DNA from: Aquamicrobium lusatiense
GTDB taxonomy: Bacteria > Pseudomonadota > Alphaproteobacteria > Rhizobiales > Rhizobiaceae
Assembly: GCF_014201615.1 (NCBI RefSeq)
Contig: NZ_JACHEU010000001.1
Span: 1,755,631-1,819,630 of the forward strand
Reading direction: 5' to 3'
Length of the DNA: 64,000 bases
Shown here: in pieces, positions 55,799 through 64,000 of the stretch
Position numbering within the stretch: the stretch's first letter is position 1
Layout: every line of letters begins with the position of its first letter
The notes under the pieces: model-generated
The model's input: the letters and a program-made list of their open reading frames with translations, nothing else
Told to the model about the DNA's origin: nothing
Database searches by the model: none
Position numbers and translations under genes: made by a program

Positions 55799-56223
55799 GG
55801 TCGCCGTCCTCCTTCGGGCCGCATCACCATCCACGCAGCGCAGAGGAGCATCGGGGCTGCGACAAGCATCGCCAGCGAAAATGACGGCCGGGCTCCGATC
55901 CAGAACAGGCCGTAGCCGAGCGCCATGCCCGAGCAGGCCATGCACTTCGCCCGGCGCGGTATCGTGCCGTATTCGCGCCAGTCGCGAATGACGGGGCCGA
56001 AGCGAGGATGATCGAGCAGCCGGGCCTCGAGCCGTGGCGAGGACCGGCCGAAGCACCATGCAGCAAGGATCAGGAAGATCGTCGTCGGCATGACGGGGAG
56101 GAACGCACCGATCACGCCGAGCGCCAGCATGACGACGCCGGCGGCGAAGAACCAGCTCCGGCGAAGTTCGCTGGCGAAGCGTCGGCCGGCAAGCCGCCGG
56201 TTGTCGTCCGCCAGCCCCATCAT
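55795..56223 (-). CDS. DUF454 (YbaN-like) inner membrane protein
   Basis: The 142-aa product matches the DUF454 pattern: RRSWFFAAGVVMLALGVIGA, FLPVMPTTIFLILAAWCFGR, SPRLEARLLDHPRFGPVIRD, then two more membrane segments. This family often lies near heme or iron genes, function unknown. ATG at 56223 overlaps the stop of the 45-aa ORF by 4 bases, and its own stop overlaps the Rrf2 start by 4 bases. Confidence 0.88.
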   Translation of the reverse strand: MMGLADDNRRLAGRRFASELRRSWFFAAGVVMLALGVIGAFLPVMPTTIFLILAAWCFGRSSPRLEARLLDHPRFGPVIRDWREYGTIPRRAKCMACSGMALGYGLFWIGARPSFSLAMLVAAPMLLCAAWMVMRPEGGRRP

Positions 56224-56357
56224 TCTCGTTCGAGCAGCCGCGTCTTGAGACAGCGCAGGAAGCCGTGGCCCATGAGGCACACAGGCTCCGGCGCGGGGTT
56301 GCAAGGCAGGGACGCGGCGGCCGGTGCGGAGGAGTAGTGAAAGAGCGGAATGGTCAT
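56220..56357 (-). CDS. Short coupled ORF (45 aa), unknown function
   Basis: The product starts MTIPLFHYSS, contains three cysteines and ends in a basic tail (LKTRLLERE). It has no clear similarity to HemP or any family I know. Evidence for reality is positional: its start forms ATGA with the heme oxygenase stop, and its stop forms ATGA with the DUF454 start, so the chain of four genes is unbroken and this ORF fills it exactly. It is too short to identify from composition alone. Confidence 0.6.
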   Translation of the reverse strand: MTIPLFHYSSAPAAASLPCNPAPEPVCLMGHGFLRCLKTRLLERE

Positions 56358-56965
56358 CCAAACACCGCGTCGACCAGACCATGCACCTGGCGGAAGGCGG
56401 CCTGCGCGCCGGCGACGACGCGGGCCTCTTCCGCCTCCGACAGCGCGATCTCGTCGAGTGCGGCAGTGAAGGTGCGCCAATGCAGGCCGCGCCCTTCAGG
56501 CGCGCCGGCCAGGTGCCGCGCGCCGAAATCTTCCGAAAGGCCGAGCGTCTCCTTCGCCCATTTGAGCAGGAAGGCCGCGCCCATGTTCGAGCCTTCCGCG
56601 ACATAGAGCCAGCCGAGCGCGTTCGGCAGATCGAAGACAGCGCCGGGTGTGAACACTGGCGGCGCATCGAAAGCCAGCGTTCCCATGCCGAGATCGACGA
56701 GATCCTGCTTGATCTGCGGCAGGCGTCGCCGTCCGGCAAGATCGGGCAGCAGCGCGTCCAGTTCCGGGTCGTCATAGAGCGCGTCGATGTCGCGGTGGAA
56801 GGCATGCTGCACCTGCACGAACAGCCCATATCGCTTGCGGCTCGTAAACGGTTCACCCGCCATGATCGCCTTGTCCAGACGATCATGGGTGTCGTGTGCT
56901 GCAGCCTTCAGCCGCTTGGAGCGGGACAAGGCAGGAGGATTGTCAAGAATGACAGCTTCATTCAT
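56354..56965 (-). CDS. hemO: Heme oxygenase (bacterial HemO/PigA type)
   Basis: This enzyme cleaves heme to biliverdin, CO and iron. The 203-aa product has the proximal heme ligand in LKAAAHDTHDRLDKAIM and the distal-helix signature LGWLYVAEGSNMGAAFL, typical of HemO/PigA. Length is normal. It lies downstream of the TonB-dependent receptor on the same strand, after a 74-base gap with a hairpin, and before the ATGA-coupled 45-aa ORF. It should release iron from heme taken up by the receptor. Confidence 0.93.
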   Translation of the reverse strand: MNEAVILDNPPALSRSKRLKAAAHDTHDRLDKAIMAGEPFTSRKRYGLFVQVQHAFHRDIDALYDDPELDALLPDLAGRRRLPQIKQDLVDLGMGTLAFDAPPVFTPGAVFDLPNALGWLYVAEGSNMGAAFLLKWAKETLGLSEDFGARHLAGAPEGRGLHWRTFTAALDEIALSEAEEARVVAGAQAAFRQVHGLVDAVFG

Positions 56966-57003
56966 AGATACGGCCTCGTGGGAATGGACATGGAAAACAG
57001 GTC

Positions 57004-57025
57004 AGGGCGGACCAACGCCCGCCCT
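57004..57025. terminator. Hairpin between receptor and heme oxygenase genes
   Basis: AGGGCGG (57004-57010) pairs with CCGCCCT (57019-57025) around an 8-base loop in the 74-base gap after the receptor stop. No U-run follows on the minus strand, so it more likely sets the receptor:oxygenase transcript ratio or stabilises the mRNA than terminates fully. Confidence 0.45.
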
Positions 57026-57039
57026 ATGAAACACGAGCG

Positions 57040-59850
57040 TCAGAACTTCGCTGTCATGTTGAGGCGGAAGGTGCGGCCGGGCGAAGGCATCAGGCCGAGC
57101 GTAAGCGCGTCCATATAATAGACATCGGTGACATTATCGATCGCCGCATCGATCTCGAACTGATCGTTGACCTTGTAGCTCGCGAAAAGGTCGACGAGCG
57201 TGTAAGGCTTCCAGTCGATTTGTGAGACCGTACTTTCGACCGTATAGGCGCCACCGATGTTACCGGTTGGCCTCTTGCCGATATAGGTCACTCGGCCTCC
57301 AACGGTCAGCTTTTCATCGAAAGCACGAGTGCCGAGCGTGAGCGACAGACTGTTCTTCGGTGGAAGCTGGTTGATGATATAACTAGAGTCGATACCGCTT
57401 GCGTAACAAAGCTCGGTGAGCATCAAGCCAGATATCTGCCCCGGTTTCACGCAAAAATTTGTGTGTGTATACTGGGTATAGGCCAGGTCTCCGAAGAATC
57501 TTCCCATGTCATAGGAAGCTGAAATCTCGAAACCGCGCAGTTCAGCTTTGTCGATATTGACAGTTATCAGGTTTGCTTCAGGCGTGTTCGTACGTGTTAT
57601 GTAATTATCGACATTGTTGTTGAAATAGTTTGCCTTGAACCGAAGCCTATCCCCTCCCATGAATACATCGTCGCGAAGCACGTTGAGGCCGACCTCCCAA
57701 GTCTTGGCATGCTCCGGCTCCAGACCGAACGCGGTAGGCCTAGTCGAAAAGCTGCGCGTCGTCTCGAACAGGCTCGGAAGCCGTATTGCCTCGGCATATT
57801 TGCCATAGAACTGGATGCCGTCCCAAGGCTCGACCGTTGCGCTTATTATGGGCGCGAGTCCATCACCATTGAAGCTTTTATCATCACGCTCCCACAATTG
57901 TTCGCGCCTTATTCTGATTATATCAGGGCGGGGGTCCGGCAACGTACTCCACTCAAGAGCACTGATCTCGGTTGTTCCACCATTCCCGTCTGAAATCGTG
58001 TAATAAGAAACGTTTCTTTGCTGCAATTGAGTGTCGTTGGACTTAAAATCAGAATAACGAAGAGACGCGTTGAGCGTAAGCCAGTCCGCAGGCTTCCATT
58101 CGCCGGAAGTAAACAGGCTCACTTCGCGGCGGTTCCCGGAACTGCCGTAATTGAGCCGCGCTCCCTCTCCCGGCTTTATGTCCTCATGGGTGTAGGAGCC
58201 ACCATATGTCAGCGAGACCGCGCCAAAACTTGTGTCAAAAACGGAGGTGTTTTCGACGTTGAACCCCCATCTCTTGTTAGCGGTGTCGCCATAGTTCACA
58301 TAAGTCGCATCGTTGCCCCTTCCGTATGCCTGGTTCGGCACCGTCATATCGACGTCGGTCATCCATAGACCAGTTTTCAGATTGATCAGGTCGCTATCCG
58401 ACGGATTCCATTTATATTTCGCAGTATAGGTGTCCATGGTAACGCTGTTGAGCAGCGCCTGATAAGCGCCGTCTCCGCGCGCGACCTGCGACGGCATCAT
58501 CTCGCCATAGTCGCTCTCATATCGCATGTAGCCCAAATCTATCTGCTGATCGTATGGGAGACGGATCGTACCTTTAAGGAGGACAGACTTATTGTCTTGT
58601 GAAGTGTTCAATACTTCTTCGCCCGCCCGATAGCGATTCAGGCCTTCGAATGTCATTGCGCTGTGGGTCGGGGATTCATTGACCCATTCAGTCCCATTCC
58701 AGATTTCTGCCGGCTTTATCACGGGGCTTGGAATTCCATCGCCTCTCGTTCCCGCATGATAATTGCCATTCTTGCGGCGAGCATAGGCCGCAACGAGATC
58801 GATATATTCCGACCTGAAGCCGGCTGCCACGCTGCCGCTGCCTCCGGTTGGTTCCAGAAATCCCGGCCTGTCCATTCCTTCCGGTCCACCGAAGGAAGAA
58901 GGAAGCGCATTATTGGGATAAGTGCCGGCACCGCGCAGACCGCCTACAGTGTCGATCGGCGGCACGGAAGAACTGTTTGAGTTGAATCCGCCCTTGAACC
59001 GCACGCCAAAGCTCTTGCCGGGCAGTAGGATGTCGTCAACACCGATGGTATTCATGCGAACGATGCCGCCGACCACGCCAGCCCCGTCCGCCGCGGAACT
59101 CGGCCCCTTCTCGACCATCGCGCTGCCTATGAAATCCGGGTCGACATAGGAACGGCCCGCAATGCCGGCGTAGCCGCGATAGACGGTCGTTTCCTGTATC
59201 GCGCCATCGACGCTGACCGGCACGCGCCCCTGTCCCTGCATGCCCCGAATGTTCACGTCGAGAGCACCACCACCAAGGCGGTTGTCGGCGTTGAGCACGC
59301 CCGGCGTGCCGGACAGCATGTCGCCAACCGATGTTCCCCGGAACCGTTCGATCTGTTCCTGCGAAATGTAGTTGCTCGAACCTGCCGTCTCGTAGGGCGT
59401 GTCCGGCGAGAACGCGCCGCCGCCGCCGCTGATCGTGATCGTATCCAACACCAGCGAACCATCGGCATCTACCGGCGCATCATGGGCGGCGGAAACCCGG
59501 TCGGTGATCGTCACCGTGTTCGCGTTGGTGAAGCTGTAGGACAGGCCCGTTCCGGCGAGCAGACGCGACAGGACATCAGCGGTCGTCCCCGCTCCGTTGA
59601 AGCCGCCTGTGCGCAACGAGCGCGTTGCCGCGGCGTCGTAGACGAGCTGGAGACCCGAGGTATCCGCGAAGCGGTTGAGCGCCTGGGGTAGCGGTCCGGC
59701 CGGAATGGCGTAGCGAACGGCTGCCGCGCGCTCCTGCGCCGACGCCACCTGGGCGCCGGCGGGCAGCAAGACCGCCAGGGAAACCGTCGCCATCAGGAAC
59801 GCGGAAAAGCCTCGCGCGGAAAGGCGCTGCGATACAATGCTGGAATTCAT
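57040..59850 (-). CDS. TonB-dependent outer membrane receptor with STN signalling domain, probable heme receptor
   Basis: The 936-aa protein has a signal peptide ending near VASAQ, an N-terminal STN domain (residues about 46-110, with LPQALNRFADTSGLQLVYD), the plug (IRGMQGQGRVPVSVDG, VEKGPSSAADGAGVVGG) and a beta barrel ending in RTFRLNMTAKF with the terminal Phe. The segment IRLPSLFETTRSF resembles the FRAP box of heme/hemoglobin receptors. STN plus the sigma/FecR genes upstream mean it signals its own synthesis. Heme as ligand comes from the adjacent heme oxygenase. Start ATG 59850. Confidence 0.88.
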   Translation of the reverse strand: MNSSIVSQRLSARGFSAFLMATVSLAVLLPAGAQVASAQERAAAVRYAIPAGPLPQALNRFADTSGLQLVYDAAATRSLRTGGFNGAGTTADVLSRLLAGTGLSYSFTNANTVTITDRVSAAHDAPVDADGSLVLDTITISGGGGAFSPDTPYETAGSSNYISQEQIERFRGTSVGDMLSGTPGVLNADNRLGGGALDVNIRGMQGQGRVPVSVDGAIQETTVYRGYAGIAGRSYVDPDFIGSAMVEKGPSSAADGAGVVGGIVRMNTIGVDDILLPGKSFGVRFKGGFNSNSSSVPPIDTVGGLRGAGTYPNNALPSSFGGPEGMDRPGFLEPTGGSGSVAAGFRSEYIDLVAAYARRKNGNYHAGTRGDGIPSPVIKPAEIWNGTEWVNESPTHSAMTFEGLNRYRAGEEVLNTSQDNKSVLLKGTIRLPYDQQIDLGYMRYESDYGEMMPSQVARGDGAYQALLNSVTMDTYTAKYKWNPSDSDLINLKTGLWMTDVDMTVPNQAYGRGNDATYVNYGDTANKRWGFNVENTSVFDTSFGAVSLTYGGSYTHEDIKPGEGARLNYGSSGNRREVSLFTSGEWKPADWLTLNASLRYSDFKSNDTQLQQRNVSYYTISDGNGGTTEISALEWSTLPDPRPDIIRIRREQLWERDDKSFNGDGLAPIISATVEPWDGIQFYGKYAEAIRLPSLFETTRSFSTRPTAFGLEPEHAKTWEVGLNVLRDDVFMGGDRLRFKANYFNNNVDNYITRTNTPEANLITVNIDKAELRGFEISASYDMGRFFGDLAYTQYTHTNFCVKPGQISGLMLTELCYASGIDSSYIINQLPPKNSLSLTLGTRAFDEKLTVGGRVTYIGKRPTGNIGGAYTVESTVSQIDWKPYTLVDLFASYKVNDQFEIDAAIDNVTDVYYMDALTLGLMPSPGRTFRLNMTAKF

Positions 59851-59919
59851 CTCGATACCCTGTCCCCATGCGTCAACCGGACGAGCCGAACAAGTCGATC
59901 GGCCAGCCCTTCCGCCGGT

Positions 59920-59944
59920 TAAGACGTTCGCGCCGGAGAAAACC
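59920..59944 (-). promoter_or_regulatory. Candidate ECF promoter of the receptor gene
   Basis: On the minus strand GGTTTT-N12-CGTCTTA ends 69 bases before the receptor start, and the same arrangement (GGTTTT, 12-base spacer, CGTCTTA) precedes fecR. Matching element and spacer at both sites suggests -35/-10 elements used by the linked FecI-type sigma factor. Confidence 0.55.
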
Positions 59945-59973
59945 GGAGTAAAAAAATCAGGAAATCGAAAAAA

Positions 59974-60930
59974 TTATCGGTGGATCAGGATCACGAAGTC
60001 GCCCAGCCGCGTGTCCCTGAAGCCGAAGGACTTTTCCAGCGCGTCGATGACGCCGATGATATCGCCGGTCTCGAACACGCCGCTGATGCGCTTGGCGCGT
60101 ATGGAGCCGTCGATGATCCGGATCACGCCCCTGTGGTAGCGATTCAATTCGTCGACCACCTCTCCGAGAGGGCGGTCGACGAAAATCAGCTTCCGCCGCC
60201 TCCAGGCGGTTTCGGACTCGGTATCGACCGGCTCGACGGCGCCGAGATGCCCGCCTTCATAACGGACGCGCTCATCCGGATTGAGCCGCACGGACTCTCC
60301 ACCAGTGCCGGCGGAGACGGCGACATGGCTCTCGACCACCGTCACCGTCACGCTCCCTGCGTCTTCGCGAACGCCATAGACCGTGCCGAGAGCCTTTGCC
60401 TCGCCGCCGAGGGCTTCCACGATGAAGGGCCGTCCGGCATCGGCGCTCACCGTGAACATGGCTTCGCCTTTCAGCAGCCTTATCCGCCGCTCGCCGGTGG
60501 TGTAGGCAAGCGTGATCGCCGAGCCGCTGTTCAATTCGGCAACGGAGCCGTCGGGCAGCGTAACGGTCTCCAGCTCTCCCACCGCCGCATAATTGTCGGC
60601 CAGAACCCGCGTGGGGACATCCAGATACCAGGCGCCCCCTATCAGGAACAGGCAGACGGCGAGAGCGGCCGAGAGCGGCCTGAAGCCGGGCATGGAAAAG
60701 CCGGTCCGGGCTCGCCGCGCCGGCGCCCGGAGCGGACGAGCCGGAACCGGGACGCTTCCCATCTCATGCCATGTGCCGGAGATTTCCGCATAGGCGGCGC
60801 GATGCTCCTCCGAAGCGGCAAGCCATGCCCGAAACCGCGCCTCCTCCGCAGGGGACAGAGAGCCTCCATCCTGCCGGAAGAACCATTCGGCCGCTTCCTC
60901 GAGCGAATCTCTGCTGTCCGGGTCTTTCAT
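59974..60930 (-). CDS. fecR: FecR-family anti-sigma/sigma regulator
   Basis: This inner-membrane protein passes the receptor's signal to the sigma factor. The 318-aa product has a cytoplasmic FecR N-domain (SLEEAAEWFFRQDGGSLSPA then FRAWLAASEEHRAAYAEI), a membrane segment (LAVCLFLIGGAWYLDVP) and a periplasmic FecR/DUF4974 part with the STN-like terminal segment SGVFETGDIIGVIDALEKSF. It sits between the sigma and receptor genes. A candidate promoter lies upstream, so it may be transcribed both with fecI and on its own. Confidence 0.93.
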   Translation of the reverse strand: MKDPDSRDSLEEAAEWFFRQDGGSLSPAEEARFRAWLAASEEHRAAYAEISGTWHEMGSVPVPARPLRAPARRARTGFSMPGFRPLSAALAVCLFLIGGAWYLDVPTRVLADNYAAVGELETVTLPDGSVAELNSGSAITLAYTTGERRIRLLKGEAMFTVSADAGRPFIVEALGGEAKALGTVYGVREDAGSVTVTVVESHVAVSAGTGGESVRLNPDERVRYEGGHLGAVEPVDTESETAWRRRKLIFVDRPLGEVVDELNRYHRGVIRIIDGSIRAKRISGVFETGDIIGVIDALEKSFGFRDTRLGDFVILIHR

Positions 60931-60990
60931 GAATATCAGCTTGCCTCACGCTGTGCCGGAAGGACAGGACGACCATCTCCGACCGACACA

Positions 60991-61015
60991 TAAGACGTTT
61001 GGGTAGACAAAAACC
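60991..61015 (-). promoter_or_regulatory. Candidate ECF promoter of fecR
   Basis: Minus strand reads GGTTTT-TGTCTACCCAAA-CGTCTTA, the same hexamers and 12-base spacer as the element before the receptor gene. It ends 60 bases before the fecR start. A positive feedback loop through fecR/receptor is suggested. Confidence 0.5.
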
Positions 61016-61032
61016 GCAGGTCCGCAGCCGCT

Positions 61033-61563
61033 CTAATCATGCGCCTTCAAGCGCCGGGCGCAATGAACGGTCGCTGCCGCCAGGTGCTTTTCCACGGCGC
61101 TTCGCGTTATGTTCATCCGATCCGCGATCTCCGTGTGCGAAAGCCCGTCGAAGCGGCGCAGGACGAAACATTCCCGGCATCTGGGCGGAAGCTCCGCCAC
61201 CGCCCGCACGAGTATGGCCAGCCGTTGACGGGCAATGATCTGTCGTTCCGCATCCGGCCGGTCATCTGCCGCATCCAGCGCGTCCGAATGGATGAAGCTC
61301 TTGTTGAAGCGCGCCCTTCGCCGGTGATGATCCGTGACGAGGTTGGAAAGCACGCGGTAGAGGAAGGCGCGAGGATTGCGCGGCACCTCGCCGCCCGAAG
61401 TCACCAGCCGCAGGCAGGCTTCCTGAACAAGCTCCTCGGCAATCCCGTCGTCGCCAACCTTCAGGCGGGCATAGCTGCGCAATTCCGCGTAGCACCGCTC
61501 GACGACCTCCGCCAGCAAGCGCCGGGGCTCGTCACCTTTCTCCGGGAGGGCGAAATCCGTCAT
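61033..61563 (-). CDS. fecI: ECF sigma factor, FecI type
   Basis: The 176-aa product is an extracytoplasmic-function sigma factor with region 2 (SYARLKVGDDGIAEELVQEA then NPRAFLYRVLSNLVTD) and region 4 (LPPRCRECFVLRRFDGLSHT, EIADRMNITRSAVEKHLA). It is the first gene of the sigma-FecR-receptor array, consistent with FecI-type surface signalling for iron or heme uptake. Start ATG 61563, ribosome site weak. Confidence 0.92.
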   Translation of the reverse strand: MTDFALPEKGDEPRRLLAEVVERCYAELRSYARLKVGDDGIAEELVQEACLRLVTSGGEVPRNPRAFLYRVLSNLVTDHHRRRARFNKSFIHSDALDAADDRPDAERQIIARQRLAILVRAVAELPPRCRECFVLRRFDGLSHTEIADRMNITRSAVEKHLAAATVHCARRLKAHD

Positions 61564-62057
61564 GTGTGACAGTCCCGCTCTCTGTTCGGCGTGGCGTTCC
61601 GCCTGCCGGATTTACGGTTGTTCGGGAATATGCCGGCGAGGGTCGTGCTCATGGCAGGCAACAACATGCAAGAGAAAGCCCGCGTGCGGTGAACGCGAGT
61701 GGGGGCGACCTGTCTTGCGGATATCGCTTTTCCGACGTCCTTGCAACGCCGGGGAGTTGGACCTGCCCTTGAACCGGACAAGAGGGCTGCCCGAACTGAT
61801 GGAATCGATTGTCCCGGGCCCTCAGAACCCACGCCGGCTTGGGGCGTCAGTCCACGGAGCGCCATCAACGTGGACGGAAAGCCACCCACGACATGTATGT
61901 CATACCGTATGTCTGCCTTGCGTACGAGTTTATTTTCTTGTGTAATTTCAGATACTTATGGAGAATTTCTGGCGGAGGGGATGGGTCTGACGTCGAACCT
62001 TCTCTGGCGCGGCCAACGTTTTCGCGGACTGCGTCCCTCGCATATCTGAACCGCCGT
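61564..62057. other. Upstream region of the sigma gene
   Basis: About 490 bases between fecI and the end of chrA, both on the minus strand. It must hold the fecI promoter, presumably iron-controlled. The short palindrome CATAC-C-GTATG at 61901-61911 is the only symmetrical element I see. No gene is supported. Confidence 0.45.
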
Positions 62058-63329
62058 TCAGCCGTATATCCCGAACAGGAGCCATCCCAGTACCCCGGCG
62101 ACGAGTATCGCCAGGACGATGTTCAGCTTCGACTTCCAGAGGTAGAGCACAGCGAGAGCCAGCGCGAAAATCAACATGCCGGCGGGCAGAGACGGCAGCC
62201 GCGGTATAAGCGTCACCGCTAGTTCCACTGTCGTTGCCGCGATGAGACCGACCACCCCTGCGGCGACTCCTTCGAGGAAACCATGCAAGGTCCTATTCTC
62301 GACGACCTGCTCGAGCCGCTCATGAAAGAGCAGCGAAAAGCCAAAGGCGGGCAGGAAGATGCCGACCGTCATGGCGACAGCCCCTAGCGGGCCACCTCCG
62401 AAATAGCCGACGAAGGTAGAAAAGATGATGAGCGGAGCCGGAAGGATACCCGAGAGCGCAAGGCCGTCGAGGAACTGGGCGTCGGTCATCCAGCCACTGC
62501 CAACCGCATCGTCACGCAGAAACGGGATGACCGTGTAAGCTCCGCCGAAAGTCAGCAGCCCCGCCTTCAGGCCCGAGAGGAACAGGCCCCAAACCGAAGG
62601 CTGGTCTGCCATTCCTTCCGCAGATGCCGTGCCAGGCGAGAGGGGCGGCAGGATCCCACTTTCTTGACCAACAGCGTAGGCAATCAAAGCAGCCGCCAGC
62701 AATGCTATTGCCGCGACTGCGGGTTGTCCCCGCTGCACCAGTACGTAACAAATGCCGGCCGCCGGAAGGGTGATCCAGAAGCTAGCACCTACCAGCGCCG
62801 CCACCGCGCTCGCCGCGCCGATGCCCCACAGCCATCTGTCGAGTAGGACGTGTTCGCCGATCCGGTGAACCGCGCGGACGATCAGGGCAATGACCGCGAC
62901 CTGAACGCCGAGGAAGATCGGCCCCAGCGCCGATTGAGTGATGTCGATGGTGAAGTAGAGCCACGACAGGGCGAACATCAATATGAAGCCCGGCAGCATA
63001 AATCCCAGGCCAGCCAGGAGACCACCGAGGCGCTTTCCCGCCAACATGCCGATATGGACGCAGAGCTCATGCGCCTCTGGTCCGGGCAGCACCTGATAGA
63101 CGGCAAGCAGGCGGTTGAAACGCTCGCTCGACAACCAGCGCTCCTCGTCGACCAGCTCTCGGCGTATCATTGCGATCTGAGCGACGGGCCCGCCCCAGGC
63201 GAGCAGGCCGAAGCGGAGGAAACGAACGAAGATCTGCCAAGATGACTGCGCTGGTGGCGACAGGTCAGCCGCCCCGCCGGATGCGATGGTCTCGGCAGGA
63301 ATCTGGTTAGAGGTCGAAGAGGAGTTCAT
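62058..63329 (-). CDS. chrA: Chromate efflux transporter ChrA
   Basis: This inner-membrane antiporter exports chromate. The 423-aa product is the two-domain CHR type: N-terminal half FLRFGLLAWGGPVAQIAMIR with LPGPEAHELCVHIG, C-terminal half FLSGLKAGLLTFGGAYTVIPF with ILPAPLIIFSTFVGY. The frame extends to 63392, but Met 63329 has GGGAGGTG before it and forms an ATGA overlap with the preceding gene's stop, so it is coupled to it. Confidence 0.95.
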   Translation of the reverse strand: MNSSSTSNQIPAETIASGGAADLSPPAQSSWQIFVRFLRFGLLAWGGPVAQIAMIRRELVDEERWLSSERFNRLLAVYQVLPGPEAHELCVHIGMLAGKRLGGLLAGLGFMLPGFILMFALSWLYFTIDITQSALGPIFLGVQVAVIALIVRAVHRIGEHVLLDRWLWGIGAASAVAALVGASFWITLPAAGICYVLVQRGQPAVAAIALLAAALIAYAVGQESGILPPLSPGTASAEGMADQPSVWGLFLSGLKAGLLTFGGAYTVIPFLRDDAVGSGWMTDAQFLDGLALSGILPAPLIIFSTFVGYFGGGPLGAVAMTVGIFLPAFGFSLLFHERLEQVVENRTLHGFLEGVAAGVVGLIAATTVELAVTLIPRLPSLPAGMLIFALALAVLYLWKSKLNIVLAILVAGVLGWLLFGIYG

Positions 63330-64000
63330 CTTGCACCTCCCGCTTTTGCGGAGGGCCAGTTGTGCGTCTCGGCCGTCGCATCGCGCGCCCATCGATAGAA
63401 AGCGTCATATAGCGCTAATCCTGCGTCGAGCTGTTCGAGGTCATCAGAGAACATCCGCGAGAGGCCGAGAGAAGCGGCAAGGAGCCCCGACGCTTCCGGC
63501 TCCAGGTCCAGGCGGGCGGTGTCTGCTCCCCTGACGATCCGCGCCAGCCGCAGCAGCGGTTCTGTGCCGATTCCGAACTCTTCGACCATCACGTCAAAGG
63601 TGCACAGCTCGCCGCGATGGCTCCAAAATACGTTCTCCACGTCGAAGGGAGCGGCGCCGAACCGCTCGGCCACGGCCTCCACTTCCTGTGGAGCGACGAA
63701 CAGAAACACGGCATGCGGGTCCACAAAGCGGCGGATGAGCCAGGGACAAGCGATGCGGTCGATCTTTGGTCGCGCCCGTGTGACCCAGACCGAGCGCCCT
63801 TGCGCGTCACGAGGCGGGATACGCTCCTCGGGCACCGTGGGCAGTGCCGCAGCCGCCCAAGCTTCGTATCCGCCCTCCAACGCTTCCGCCGCAATCCCGT
63901 GATGTCGCAGCCAAGCGGCCACACCCTCACTGAGCTTCCTGCCTTGCTGGCATATGACGATCGCCTGGCGAGCATCGAGGTCGCCCGCCCAGTCTGGAAC
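63326..64000 (-). CDS. Rhodanese-ChrB-domain chromate resistance protein (5' part outside window)
   Basis: Only the C-terminal 224 residues are seen; the frame is open to the window edge. The first part is the end of a rhodanese domain (IVICQQGRKLSEGVAAWLR, with catalytic-position Cys), followed by the ChrB C-terminal domain (KIDRIACPWLIRRFVDPHA, FWSHRGELCTFDVMVEEFG). ChrB-type proteins sense or reduce chromate next to chrA, here translationally coupled by ATGA. The rhodanese fusion suggests a sulfur-transfer or redox step. Full length is unknown. Confidence 0.85.
   Translation of the reverse strand, partial: VPDWAGDLDARQAIVICQQGRKLSEGVAAWLRHHGIAAEALEGGYEAWAAAALPTVPEERIPPRDAQGRSVWVTRARPKIDRIACPWLIRRFVDPHAVFLFVAPQEVEAVAERFGAAPFDVENVFWSHRGELCTFDVMVEEFGIGTEPLLRLARIVRGADTARLDLEPEASGLLAASLGLSRMFSDDLEQLDAGLALYDAFYRWARDATAETHNWPSAKAGGAR

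Noticed and set aside
61890..61925. CATACCGTATG palindrome upstream of fecI as a Fur or Irr site
   Set aside because: Too short and not matching the Fur, Irr or RirA consensus that I know; noted only.

Overview
The window reads as chromosome of a high-GC alphaproteobacterium of the Rhizobiales (Mesorhizobium/Brucella-like). The basis is gene order (cytochrome c maturation genes, degP, two-component pair, glnE, pleC-like kinase) and the family signatures. I cannot name the species.

Region 1 (1-35.7 kb) is mostly core genome. It opens with the ccmI(partial)-ccmE-ccmF-ccmH cluster, a DegP-type protease, a response regulator/sensor kinase pair, glnE, and a convergent PleC-like kinase. Next come aminopeptidase N, a DMT permease, a family-4-like uracil-DNA glycosylase that lacks part of the usual Fe-S cysteine set, and ETF:ubiquinone oxidoreductase behind a LiuR-like palindrome. 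AMP nucleosidase, a nu-type glutathione transferase and several small envelope proteins follow. From 25.9 to 31.3 kb is a leucine/isovalerate operon (tetR, isovaleryl-CoA dehydrogenase, both methylcrotonyl-CoA carboxylase subunits), whose electrons should pass through the ETF-QO encoded at 18.2 kb. From 31.4 to 34.8 kb is a B12-riboswitch-controlled cobalt uptake locus (cbtB, cbtA and an unknown third gene), beside a histidine-phosphatase-like protein that has lost its catalytic RHG motif and a PLP aminotransferase.

Region 2 (about 35.87-54.1 kb) is a mobile, defence-rich island. It starts at a short match to the 3' end of tRNA-Ser and a P4-type integrase. It carries two large P-loop NTPases, each with an N-terminal PD-(D/E)XK-like nuclease (1033 and about 1741 aa). 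It also carries a tightly overlapping operon of a reverse transcriptase and a family A DNA polymerase, with a purine-rich, possibly non-coding leader upstream. It ends with a HTH replication-type protein, a second tyrosine recombinase and a dense array of the palindrome YTGCNGCAR.

Region 3 (54.1-64 kb) is accessory. It holds a LysR regulator and a heme acquisition locus: ECF sigma, FecR, TonB-dependent receptor with signalling domain, heme oxygenase, a 45-aa ORF, a DUF454 membrane protein and an Rrf2 regulator, the last four linked by ATGA overlaps. It closes with a chromate resistance pair (rhodanese-ChrB fusion, cut by the window edge, and ChrA). Two promoters in the heme locus share the motif GGTTTT-N12-CGTCTTA, which probably marks the recognition sequence of its own sigma factor.

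The strongest candidate for an undescribed system is the RT-PolA operon with its leader RNA and the neighbouring nuclease-NTPase.
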